Of a stretch of DNA of 64,000 bases, positions 25,753-33,156 are shown one piece after another. Location of the stretch: the NCBI RefSeq assembly GCF_000834655.1, contig NZ_JXQQ01000044.1, forward strand, positions 1 to 64,000. Direction: 5' to 3'. Every line of letters begins with the position of its first letter. Within the stretch, counting starts at the first letter, position 1. This DNA is from Variovorax paradoxus (GTDB lineage: Bacteria; Pseudomonadota; Gammaproteobacteria; Burkholderiales; Burkholderiaceae_C). The translations under genes were made by a program, and so were the position numbers. The notes beneath the pieces were generated by a model that saw nothing but the letters and a program-made list of their open reading frames with translations, was not told where the DNA came from and did no database searches.

Positions 25753-26681
25753 ACACTCTCCCCTTCGGCTTCCTGGAAGGCACGGGCTTCGAACGCATCG
25801 ATGCACGCTTCAACACCTGCATCCCCGGCCCCGAGCGCGTCGAGCGGCTGTGGACCGGCGCGCGCTGGTGCGAGGGCCCGGTGTGGTTCGGCGCGCACCG
25901 CACGCTGCTGTGGTCGGACATTCCGAACAACCGCATGCTGCGCTACGACGAGGTGAACGGCACGGTCGGGGTGTTCCGCGAACCGTCGAACAACGCGAAT
26001 GGCCACACGGTCGACCGTGAGGGCCGGCTGGTGAGCTGCGAGCACCTGACGAGACGCGTGACGCGCACCGAGCACGACGGATCGATCACCGTGCTGGCCT
26101 CGCACTGGCAGGGCAAGCGCCTGAACTCCCCCAACGACGTGGTGGTGCATTCGGACGGCGGCGTGTGGTTCACCGACCCGAGCTACGGCATCCTCTCGGA
26201 CTACGAGGGCCTGCGCGCCGAGAGCGAGATCGGCGCCTGCCATGTCTATCGCATCGACCCCGCGAGCGGCAACGTCGAGCGCATGGCCGACGATTTCGTG
26301 AAACCCAACGGCCTGGCGTTCTCGCCCGACGAATCGCTGCTCTACATCGCCGACACCGGCGCGAGCCACCTGAAGGACGGGCCGCGCCACATCCGCCGGT
26401 TCAAGGTGGGCGCCGATGGCCGCAGCCTGGGTGGCGGCGACGTGTTCGCCGAATGCACGAGCGGCATGTTCGACGGCTTTCGCCTCGACACCGAAGGCCG
26501 CATCTGGACCAGCGCCCTGGACGGCGTGCACGCCTACCACCCCGACGGCACGCTGCTCGGAAAGATCCTCTTGCCCGAGCGCGTGGCGAATGTCTGCTTC
26601 GGCGGACTCAAGCGCAACCGGCTTTTCATCTGCGCGACGACGTCGCTCTACGCCATCACACTGAACGCAAAGGGAGCCTGA
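25749..26681 (+). CDS. SMP-30/gluconolactonase family protein (sugar lactonase)
   Basis: A 310-residue six-bladed propeller enzyme. The divalent-metal ligands are visible in order: the glutamate of CEGPVW (about residue 41), the asparagine of NSPNDVVV and the aspartate of TSALDGV. FVKPNGLAFSPDES is another family block. It would open the sugar lactone produced by a dehydrogenase to give the aldonate for the upstream dehydratase. GGGAAGG stands about 8 bases before the ATG. Confidence 0.92.
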   Translation: MNTLPFGFLEGTGFERIDARFNTCIPGPERVERLWTGARWCEGPVWFGAHRTLLWSDIPNNRMLRYDEVNGTVGVFREPSNNANGHTVDREGRLVSCEHLTRRVTRTEHDGSITVLASHWQGKRLNSPNDVVVHSDGGVWFTDPSYGILSDYEGLRAESEIGACHVYRIDPASGNVERMADDFVKPNGLAFSPDESLLYIADTGASHLKDGPRHIRRFKVGADGRSLGGGDVFAECTSGMFDGFRLDTEGRIWTSALDGVHAYHPDGTLLGKILLPERVANVCFGGLKRNRLFICATTSLYAITLNAKGA

Positions 26682-26684
26682 TCC

Positions 26685-27746
26685 ATGCCCAGAACACTGC
26701 CGGCCGACGGCCTGCAAACCGACGTCTCCCGCATCCTCGAAGCCGCAGGCAGCAGCCCCGCCGAGGCGCAGCAGGTGGCCGCCAATCTCGTGCTGGCCAA
26801 CCTGAGCGGACACGACTCGCACGGCGTCGGCATGCTGCCGCGCTACATCGATGCGGTGGCCGAGGGCGGGCTCAAGCCCAACGCGGCCGTGAAGATCAAC
26901 CTGGACATCGGCACGCTGTTGGGCCTGGACGGCCAGCACGGCTACGGGCAGATCGTCGGCGTGCAGGCGATGGAGCTGGGCATTGCGCGGGCAAAGCAGC
27001 ACGGCAGCTGCATCTTCACGCTCTCGCATGCGCACCACCTGGGGCGCATCGGGCACTTCGCCGAAATGGCGACGGCCCAGGGGCTGGTAGCGATGCATTT
27101 CGTGAACGTGCTCTCGCGGCCCGTGGTCGCGCCCTGGGGCGGTGGCGATGGACGCTTCGGCACCAACCCGTGCTGCATCGGCGTGCCGCTCGCGGGCGCG
27201 GAACCCTTCGTGCTCGACTATGCAACGAGCCGCGTGGCGCAAGGAAAGATGCGCGTGGCGCACAACAAGGGCGAGCAGGTGCCCGACGGCTACCTGATCG
27301 ACGAGACAGGCGCACCGACCAACGACCCCGGCGTGGTGGTCGTGCCGCAGGGCAACGGACTCTTCGGCGCGCTCATGACCTTCGGCGAACACAAAGGCTA
27401 CGGCATGGCGGTGGCGTGCGAGCTGCTGGGCGGGGCGCTCACGGGCGGCGGCACGTGGCACCGGCCGGCGGACACGGCGCGCTCGGTACTCAACGGCATG
27501 CTGACGGTGCTGATCGATCCGGTGAAGCTCGGAACGCAGAAGGCGTTCGATGAAGAGGCGCGCGAGTTCATCGACTGGCTGAGGAAGAGCCCGCCCGGGC
27601 AAGGCTTCGACGAAGTGCAGATCGCGGGCGAGCCGGAGCGCAAAGCGCGTGCGGCGCGCCGGCAGGACGGGATCTGGATCGACGATGCGACGTGGGGCGA
27701 GATCGTGGCTGCCGGCGCGAAGGTGGGCGTCACGGTCACCGCCTGA
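26685..27746 (+). CDS. LDH2-family (malate/L-lactate/ureidoglycolate dehydrogenase type) oxidoreductase
   Basis: A 353-residue NAD(P)-dependent enzyme of the LDH2/MDHG2 family, which includes YiaK, ComC and AllD. Family motifs are GHDSHGVGMLPRYI (about residues 45-58), SHAHHLGRIG, GTNPCCIGVP, DYATSRVAQGK and GYGMAVACELLGGALTGGG. It probably interconverts a 2-keto acid and a 2-hydroxy acid, for example the hydroxy acid released by the FAH enzyme. It starts 3 bases after the lactonase stop and ends the operon. Confidence 0.9.
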   Translation: MPRTLPADGLQTDVSRILEAAGSSPAEAQQVAANLVLANLSGHDSHGVGMLPRYIDAVAEGGLKPNAAVKINLDIGTLLGLDGQHGYGQIVGVQAMELGIARAKQHGSCIFTLSHAHHLGRIGHFAEMATAQGLVAMHFVNVLSRPVVAPWGGGDGRFGTNPCCIGVPLAGAEPFVLDYATSRVAQGKMRVAHNKGEQVPDGYLIDETGAPTNDPGVVVVPQGNGLFGALMTFGEHKGYGMAVACELLGGALTGGGTWHRPADTARSVLNGMLTVLIDPVKLGTQKAFDEEAREFIDWLRKSPPGQGFDEVQIAGEPERKARAARRQDGIWIDDATWGEIVAAGAKVGVTVTA

Positions 27747-27758
27747 CCCTCTTGCTCT

Positions 27759-27774
27759 TTCCCCCTCTGGGGAA
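27759..27774. repeat. Intergenic hairpin (first of a pair)
   Basis: TTCCCC-CTCT-GGGGAA is a perfect stem-loop in the convergent gap between the LDH2 and catalase genes. With the second hairpin at 27833-27851 it resembles C/G-rich extragenic repeats of this bacterial group. It may help end transcription from both sides. Confidence 0.45.
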
Positions 27775-27832
27775 GGTTGGGAAGGGGGCACGCAGAGCGC
27801 CCGATGGGCACGCTGCCTACCCCCACCCCTGC

Positions 27833-27851
27833 CCTCCCCCGGCAGGGGAGG
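27833..27851. repeat. Intergenic hairpin (second of a pair)
   Basis: CCTCCCC-CGGCA-GGGGAGG is a perfect 7-base stem with a 5-base loop, 18 bases beyond the catalase stop. There is no U-tract, so it is not a canonical intrinsic terminator. A REP-like element is the better description. Confidence 0.5.
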
Positions 27852-27868
27852 AAGAAAGACATCGGCGA

Positions 27869-29392
27869 TCAGCTCTTGCTGCTGTCGTGCGCCGGCTTGC
27901 CCACCTGCACGCTGGTGTCGTCGCCCTTGATCTTCGCCTGTACCGCCTCGATCGCCTTCTCGAGCCGCGCACCGTAGTCCGCATCGGCCTGGCGGAAGTA
28001 GCTCACCGAGCGGTCGATGATGTCCTGCCGCGTGACCGCGCCGAGGCCGCCCGCGATGCTTTGAATCAGGCGCTTCTTCGCGGCCTCGTCCATCAGGCGA
28101 TAGAGGTCGCCAGCCTGCACGAAGTCGGTGTCGGCCTCGTGCTTCTGCCACTGGTGGCTGCCGGTCCAGCCGTGGATTTCCAGCGGCGCGTACACCGGCT
28201 CGTTCGTCTGCTTGGGCGCATCGCTGAAGCTGTTGGGCTCGTAGTTCGGGCCGCGTCCGCCGTTGCCGTCGCCACGCATCGCGCCGTCGCGGCCGTAGTT
28301 CTGCGCGGTGGTCGCGTGCGGGCGGTTCACCGGCAACTGCGTGTGGTTGATGCCAAGGCGGTAGCGCTGCGTGTCGCCGTAGCTGAACAAGCGCCCCTGC
28401 AGCATCTTGTCGGGCGAGGGGCCAATGCCGGGCACGAAGTTGGCCGGGTTGAAGGCGGCCTGCTCGATCTCGGCGAAGTAGTTGTCGGGGTTGCGGTCGA
28501 GCGTGAGGATGCCGATGTCGATCTTCGGATAGTCCTTGTGCGACCAGACCTTGGTGAGGTCGAAGGGGTTGAAGCGGTAGGTCTGCGCCTCGGCCACCGG
28601 CATGATCTGCACCTGCACGCGCCAGCTCGGGAACTCGCCGCGCTCGATGGAATGCAGCAGATCGAGGTGGTGGTGGTTCGGGTTCTCGCCGCCCACGCGC
28701 TGCGCCTCTTCGGCCACGAAGGTCTCGATGCCCTGGTTGGTCTTGAAGTGGTACTTGACCCAGAAGGCCTCGCCCTTGGCGTTCACCCACTGGAAGGTGT
28801 GCGAGCCGAAGCCGTCCATGTGGCGGTAGCTCTTCGGGATGCCGCGATCGCCGAAGAGCCAGGTGAACTGGTGCGTGGCTTCGGGCGAATGCGAGAAGAA
28901 ATCCCAGGCGTTGTTGGGCTCCTGCACGTGGCTGTAGGGGTCGCGCTTCTGCGAGTGGATGAAATCGGGGAATTTCAGCGGATCGCGGATGAAGAAGATC
29001 GGCGTGTTGTTGCCCACGAGGTCGTAGTTGCCGTCTTCCGTGTAGAACTTGAGCGCGAAGCCGCGCGGGTCGCGCACGGTGTCGGCCGAGCCGAGTTCGA
29101 GCGCCACGGTCGAGAAACGCGCCAGCACTTCGGTCTTCTTGCCGACGCGGCCGAGGAACTTGGCCTTGGTCCATTTCGAGACATCGGCAGTCACTTCGAA
29201 AGTGCCGAAGGCGCCCGAACCACGGGCATGCACCACGCGTTCCGGAATGCGCTCACGGTCGAAGCGGGCCAGTTTCTCGATGAGGTTGTGGTCCTGCATC
29301 AGCACAGGACCGTTGACGCCAGCCGTCTGCGACTGCTGGTTGTTTTCGATGGGGGCGCCGCTTTCGGTGGTGAGCTTGCGGGTGTCTGACAT
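27869..29392 (-). CDS. Monofunctional haem catalase
   Basis: A 507-residue catalase of the small-subunit clade. The catalytic histidine is in RVVHARGSGAFG (about residue 58), the asparagine in LVGNNTPIFFIRD and the haem-ligand tyrosine in LFSYGDTQRYRLG (about residue 342). The start at 29392 has AGAGGA 8 bases upstream; a longer in-frame ATG lies 54 bases further out. No signal peptide, so it is cytoplasmic and removes hydrogen peroxide. It stands alone, convergent with the sugar-acid operon. A TTGACA at 29434-29439 (minus strand) may be a -35 element, but I see no good -10. Confidence 0.95.
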   Translation of the reverse strand: MSDTRKLTTESGAPIENNQQSQTAGVNGPVLMQDHNLIEKLARFDRERIPERVVHARGSGAFGTFEVTADVSKWTKAKFLGRVGKKTEVLARFSTVALELGSADTVRDPRGFALKFYTEDGNYDLVGNNTPIFFIRDPLKFPDFIHSQKRDPYSHVQEPNNAWDFFSHSPEATHQFTWLFGDRGIPKSYRHMDGFGSHTFQWVNAKGEAFWVKYHFKTNQGIETFVAEEAQRVGGENPNHHHLDLLHSIERGEFPSWRVQVQIMPVAEAQTYRFNPFDLTKVWSHKDYPKIDIGILTLDRNPDNYFAEIEQAAFNPANFVPGIGPSPDKMLQGRLFSYGDTQRYRLGINHTQLPVNRPHATTAQNYGRDGAMRGDGNGGRGPNYEPNSFSDAPKQTNEPVYAPLEIHGWTGSHQWQKHEADTDFVQAGDLYRLMDEAAKKRLIQSIAGGLGAVTRQDIIDRSVSYFRQADADYGARLEKAIEAVQAKIKGDDTSVQVGKPAHDSSKS

Positions 29393-29518
29393 GGATGCTG
29401 TCCTCTGATGAAGTTGTCGGGGTCCATCGATTTTGTCAATGAACATGGCGACATGGCATCAGATTCGGCTATCGCATCGATAGACCTGCGGCAGCGGGCG
29501 GTCCGAAGACCGGTCTCT

Positions 29519-30166
29519 TCAGACGATCAGTGCGATCGTGGCTTCGAGGTGTTCGGAAGGCGCGCGACGAAAGCCCGAGCGCGCAAAGCGCTGCAGTTGT
29601 CCAACCACGAAGGCTGTGAGCGCCGCGGCGCGCACCTGCGCATCGACGGTGGGCGTGGCCGAGCCTTCGGCGGTGGCCGCGCCGCGCAGCACTTGGCGCA
29701 GGGTGGCTTCGATCTTGTCGAAGAACTGGTTCATGCGCTGCTGCAGGCGCTCGTTCTCATACACCAACGCGTCGCCGACCATGACGCGCGTCATGCCCGG
29801 GTTGCGTTCGGCGAACTGCACCAGCAGCGTGAGGATGCGAGCGGCCTGCTGGGCGCCGGTGGCGCCTTCGCGCTCGAGGATCTGGTTCACCAGGGTGAAC
29901 ACGCTCTGCTCGATGAAATCGATCAGGCCCTCGAACATCTGGGCCTTGCTCGCGAAATGGCGGTAGAGCGCAGCCTCGCTCACATCGAGCCGCGCAGCCA
30001 GCGCCGCAGTCGTGACCCGCTCGGCGCCGGGCTGCTCCAGCATGGCGGCCAGCGCCTGCAAGATCTGCACGCGCCGCTCCCCCGGCTTCGGACGCTTGCG
30101 CGTGGCGGTGGCTGGCGTTTCCGCTGGGGTCTCTACGCCGGGAGCAGCTGTCTCTTCGTTCTGCAT
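29519..30166 (-). CDS. slmA: Nucleoid occlusion factor SlmA
   Basis: A 215-residue TetR-fold protein that closely follows the SlmA pattern: RRVQILQALAAMLE, VSEAALYRHFASKAQMFEGL, FAERNPGMTRVMVGDAL and NQFFDKIEATLRQVLR. SlmA binds chromosomal SBS sites and blocks FtsZ assembly over the nucleoid. The start at 30166 gives a disordered N-terminal tail of about 30 residues; an upstream ATG at 30205 is less likely. It sits 65 bases downstream of argB on the same strand. Confidence 0.88.
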   Translation of the reverse strand: MQNEETAAPGVETPAETPATATRKRPKPGERRVQILQALAAMLEQPGAERVTTAALAARLDVSEAALYRHFASKAQMFEGLIDFIEQSVFTLVNQILEREGATGAQQAARILTLLVQFAERNPGMTRVMVGDALVYENERLQQRMNQFFDKIEATLRQVLRGAATAEGSATPTVDAQVRAAALTAFVVGQLQRFARSGFRRAPSEHLEATIALIV

Positions 30167-30231
30167 GGGAGCGCGTGCAAAGATGTAATCAATTGATTCT
30201 CGCACAGCGCAACAGGCGCTCCCCGCGCCGC

Positions 30232-31125
30232 TCAGCGGGCTCGGATCATCGTCCCGTAGGCCTGGTCGGTCAGGATCTCGAGCAGCATCGCGTGCGGCAC
30301 GCGGCCGTCGATGATGTGCACCGCGTTCACGCCGCTCTTGGCCGCGTCGAGCGCGCCCTCGATCTTGGGCAGCATGCCGCCGGAGATGGTGCCATCGGCG
30401 AACAGCTCGTCGATTTCGCGGGCGCTCAGGTTGGTGAGCAGCTTGCCGTTCTTGTCGAGCACGCCGGGCGTGTTGGTCAGGAGCATGAGCTTCTCGGCCT
30501 TGAGCACGGTGGCGAGCTTGCCGGCAACCACGTCGGCGTTGATGTTGTAGCTCTCGTTCTCCTCGCCGAAGCCGATGGGGCTGACCACGGGGATGAATGC
30601 ATCGTCCTGCAGCGCCTTCACCACGCTGGGGTCGATGGAGACGATGTCGCCGACCTGTCCCACGTCGTGCTGAACGTTGGGGTCGTTGCGGTCGGCCAGC
30701 TTGAGCTTCTGCGCGCGGATGAGGCCGCCATCGCGCCCCGTGAGGCCCACGGCCTTGCCGCCGGCCTGGTTGATCAGGCCCACGATGTCCTGTTGCACCT
30801 CACCGGCCAGCACCCACTCGACGACCTCCATGGTCTCGGCGTCGGTCACGCGCATGCCCTGGATGAAGCTGCCCTTCTTGCCCAGCTTGTTGAGCGCGGC
30901 CTCGATCTGCGGGCCGCCGCCGTGCACCACCACCGGATTCATGCCGACCAGCTTGAGCAGCACCACGTCTTCGGCGAAATCGGCCTGCAGGGCCGGGTCG
31001 GTCATGGCGTTGCCGCCGTACTTGATGACGATGGTCTTGCCGTGGAACTTGCGGATGTACGGCAGCGCCTGGGCAAGGATCTCGGCCTTGTCGCGCGGGG
31101 GAATGTTGAGGACGGGGTCGGTCAT
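30232..31125 (-). CDS. argB: Acetylglutamate kinase
   Basis: A 297-residue amino-acid kinase with KTIVIKYGGNAM (about residues 30-41), VVVHGGGPQI and ADVVAGKLATVLKAEKLMLLTNTPGVLD. It phosphorylates N-acetyl-L-glutamate in arginine biosynthesis. The N-terminal helix before the kinase fold is the type present in arginine-sensitive enzymes, which suggests feedback control. Confidence 0.97.
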   Translation of the reverse strand: MTDPVLNIPPRDKAEILAQALPYIRKFHGKTIVIKYGGNAMTDPALQADFAEDVVLLKLVGMNPVVVHGGGPQIEAALNKLGKKGSFIQGMRVTDAETMEVVEWVLAGEVQQDIVGLINQAGGKAVGLTGRDGGLIRAQKLKLADRNDPNVQHDVGQVGDIVSIDPSVVKALQDDAFIPVVSPIGFGEENESYNINADVVAGKLATVLKAEKLMLLTNTPGVLDKNGKLLTNLSAREIDELFADGTISGGMLPKIEGALDAAKSGVNAVHIIDGRVPHAMLLEILTDQAYGTMIRAR

Positions 31126-31175
31126 GGGCGGTCAGGCTCCAAAGCGTTGAACGATGGGAACGAACAGAAATTCTC

Positions 31176-32273
31176 TCAAGGTCGCAGCCAGCGCGGGACC
31201 TTGAATCGCACGATCATGAGGTACGCACCCACGTACGTCGTGACGAACAGCAGGCAGAACAGCACCAGCACGATGGTGTTGTTCCAGAACAGCACCGCGG
31301 GCACCACCGACAGCGCGGCGAACATCCAGAGGTACGGCGACGTGCGGTTGTTGCGCGCGAGCAGTTGCCGCGCCTCGTCGTCCGCCAGCGCCACGCGCAC
31401 GATGCGGCGAAAGATCAGCTGGTGGAAGTGCAGCGCATCGGCCGTGCCGGGCGACTGGCCGCGCGCGAGCTTGCGGTAGATGGAGAACAGCGTCTCCCAC
31501 ACCGGGTAGATCAGCAGCAGCATCGGGAACCACGGCGAGACCACGCGGTGGCGCTGCACCAGCGTCACGCAGGCCACGGCGATCACCATGCCCCAGACAT
31601 AGGCGCCGCCGTCGCCGGCAAAGATCTTGCCGCGCGGGTAGTTCCAGACAAGAAAGCCGAAGGTCGCGCCCACGAGGCAGATCACCATGGCCGCCAGTTG
31701 CCGGTCGCCCACCTGCAGGGCCACGTGCGAGATTGCCAGGCACACCAGCACGGCGACCGTGCCGGCCAGGCCGTTGTAGCCGTCGATGATGTTGAAGGCA
31801 TGCGGCAGTCCGCCGATGGCGAGCGCCGCGAACAGCACGGTGGCATACGGCAACATGGCCAGCCAGCCATCGACCAGCGGGACGCCGGTGCGCGAGACGC
31901 CCAGGCCGAGCAGCCAGCACACCAGCAGCGCCGAGCCGATGGTCAAGCCCAGCCGGTAGCGCACCTTCACCTGCTGCGTCATGTCTTCGACGATGCCGCC
32001 CAGCACCGCGGGCGCGATGCACAGCAGCGTCAGCATCGAGGTCTTGACCGGCCACGACACGTTGAAGGGATCGGTTCCGGTGATGCCCGCGGCCAGCCAG
32101 GCCACCCCCATCCCCAGCAGGATGCCCGCACCGCCCAGGCGCGGCACGTGGCCCTTGTGGAAGCGCTGAGGCATGTCGGCGCCGTAGAGCCGCGCATGCC
32201 TGCGCGCCCGGCGCATGAAGAGCTGAACCGCGAAGGCAGCGACGAAGAAACTGATGACGATCAGGGCAATCAT
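31176..32273 (-). CDS. Polyprenyl-phosphate sugar-1-phosphate transferase (WecA/WbpL-like)
   Basis: A 365-residue integral membrane enzyme with about ten to eleven helices. It would load the first sugar-1-phosphate onto undecaprenyl phosphate and so start the repeat unit. Diagnostic pieces are HVPRLGGAGILLG, AFNIIDGYNGLAGT, IFAGDGGAYVWG and the histidine loop ALHFHQLIFRR. The usual DD pair after the second cytoplasmic helix reads GGIVEDM, so the first aspartate is a glutamate. Divergent from the glycosyltransferase at 32319. Confidence 0.9.
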   Translation of the reverse strand: MIALIVISFFVAAFAVQLFMRRARRHARLYGADMPQRFHKGHVPRLGGAGILLGMGVAWLAAGITGTDPFNVSWPVKTSMLTLLCIAPAVLGGIVEDMTQQVKVRYRLGLTIGSALLVCWLLGLGVSRTGVPLVDGWLAMLPYATVLFAALAIGGLPHAFNIIDGYNGLAGTVAVLVCLAISHVALQVGDRQLAAMVICLVGATFGFLVWNYPRGKIFAGDGGAYVWGMVIAVACVTLVQRHRVVSPWFPMLLLIYPVWETLFSIYRKLARGQSPGTADALHFHQLIFRRIVRVALADDEARQLLARNNRTSPYLWMFAALSVVPAVLFWNNTIVLVLFCLLFVTTYVGAYLMIVRFKVPRWLRP

Positions 32274-32318
32274 GTGTGGGAGTTGGGGAACCCTAGAATT
32301 CCCGAGCGAAATTAGACC

Positions 32319-33089
32319 ATGCCAACGCCCCCCTCCCCCGCCTCCCCTGCTCCTTTGCCCCCGATCACCGTTTCCATCGTGAGCCACGGCCAGCTCGCCC
32401 TGGTGCAGCCGCTGCTCGACCAGCTGGACCGGCACAGCCGCGCGTCGATTGCCAAGGTCGTGCTCACCGTGAACATCCCCGAGCCCGACGTGCTGGCGGG
32501 GCAAAGCTGGGGTTTCGAGGTCGAGCGGATCGAGAACGCGGCCCCCAAGGGCTTCGGCGCGAATCACAACCAGGCCTTCGGTCGTTGCGAGACGCCCTGG
32601 TTCCTTGTGCTCAACCCGGACATCCGCGTGGACGGCGACGTGCTCGCGCCGCTGATCGTGCAGGCCGCACCTGACGCCGGCCTGATGACCCCGCGCATCC
32701 TGGAGCCCGGCAAGCCCGCGCCCGAGCCGCATCGGGCGCTGCTCACGCCGCTCGAGATCCTCGGGCGCAACAAGCCGGGTTATGTGCGGCCCGCAGTGCC
32801 CGCGTGGATTCCGGGCCTCTTCATGCTGTTCCGCAGTAGCGCCTACCGCCAGGTCGGCGGCTTCGACGAGCGCTTTTTCATGTACGGGGAAGATTTCGAC
32901 ATCTGCGCCCGCACCCGCCTGGCGGGCTGGAAGCTGCAGGTCGGCGAAGACCTGCTCGCGCGGCACGACGCCCAGCGCGCGAGCCACCGCAGCAAGCGCT
33001 ATCTGTACTGGCACGTCAGCAGCCTGCTGAAAGTGTGGCTCTCGGGCGCCTTCTGGCGCTACCGGCGGATGCAGCCGCCCCGCCCCTGA
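32319..33089 (+). CDS. Glycosyltransferase family 2, rhamnosyltransferase-like
   Basis: A 256-residue cytoplasmic GT-A enzyme: PITVSIVSHGQ near residue 16, KGFGANHNQAFG and the metal site LNPDIRVDGD, followed by GGFDERFFMYGEDFDICART. This resembles WbbL-type enzymes that add the second sugar to the polyprenyl-linked primer, which fits its place beside the WecA-like gene. The stop lies in the loop of a small GC hairpin (33082-33096). Confidence 0.87.
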   Translation: MPTPPSPASPAPLPPITVSIVSHGQLALVQPLLDQLDRHSRASIAKVVLTVNIPEPDVLAGQSWGFEVERIENAAPKGFGANHNQAFGRCETPWFLVLNPDIRVDGDVLAPLIVQAAPDAGLMTPRILEPGKPAPEPHRALLTPLEILGRNKPGYVRPAVPAWIPGLFMLFRSSAYRQVGGFDERFFMYGEDFDICARTRLAGWKLQVGEDLLARHDAQRASHRSKRYLYWHVSSLLKVWLSGAFWRYRRMQPPRP

Positions 33090-33156
33090 ACGGGGCAAAA
33101 AGCGTTTGCGAAGACAATCGGGAACCAAAAAAGCAAGCGCGCTTTCAACACCGACG

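Noticed and set aside
25509..29174. A 1221-codon open frame on the minus strand
   Set aside because: It runs antisense through the LDH2 and lactonase genes and out of frame through catalase. High GC content keeps such shadow frames open; its product has no recognisable domain.
33082..33096. Intrinsic terminator after the GT2 gene at 32319
   Set aside because: GCCCC/GGGGC can pair, but the run that follows on the plus strand is A, not T, so it lacks the U-tract.
33106..33156. TTG start extending the acyltransferase by 17 residues
   Set aside because: No good Shine-Dalgarno, and the ATG at 33157 already precedes the conserved domain by enough residues.
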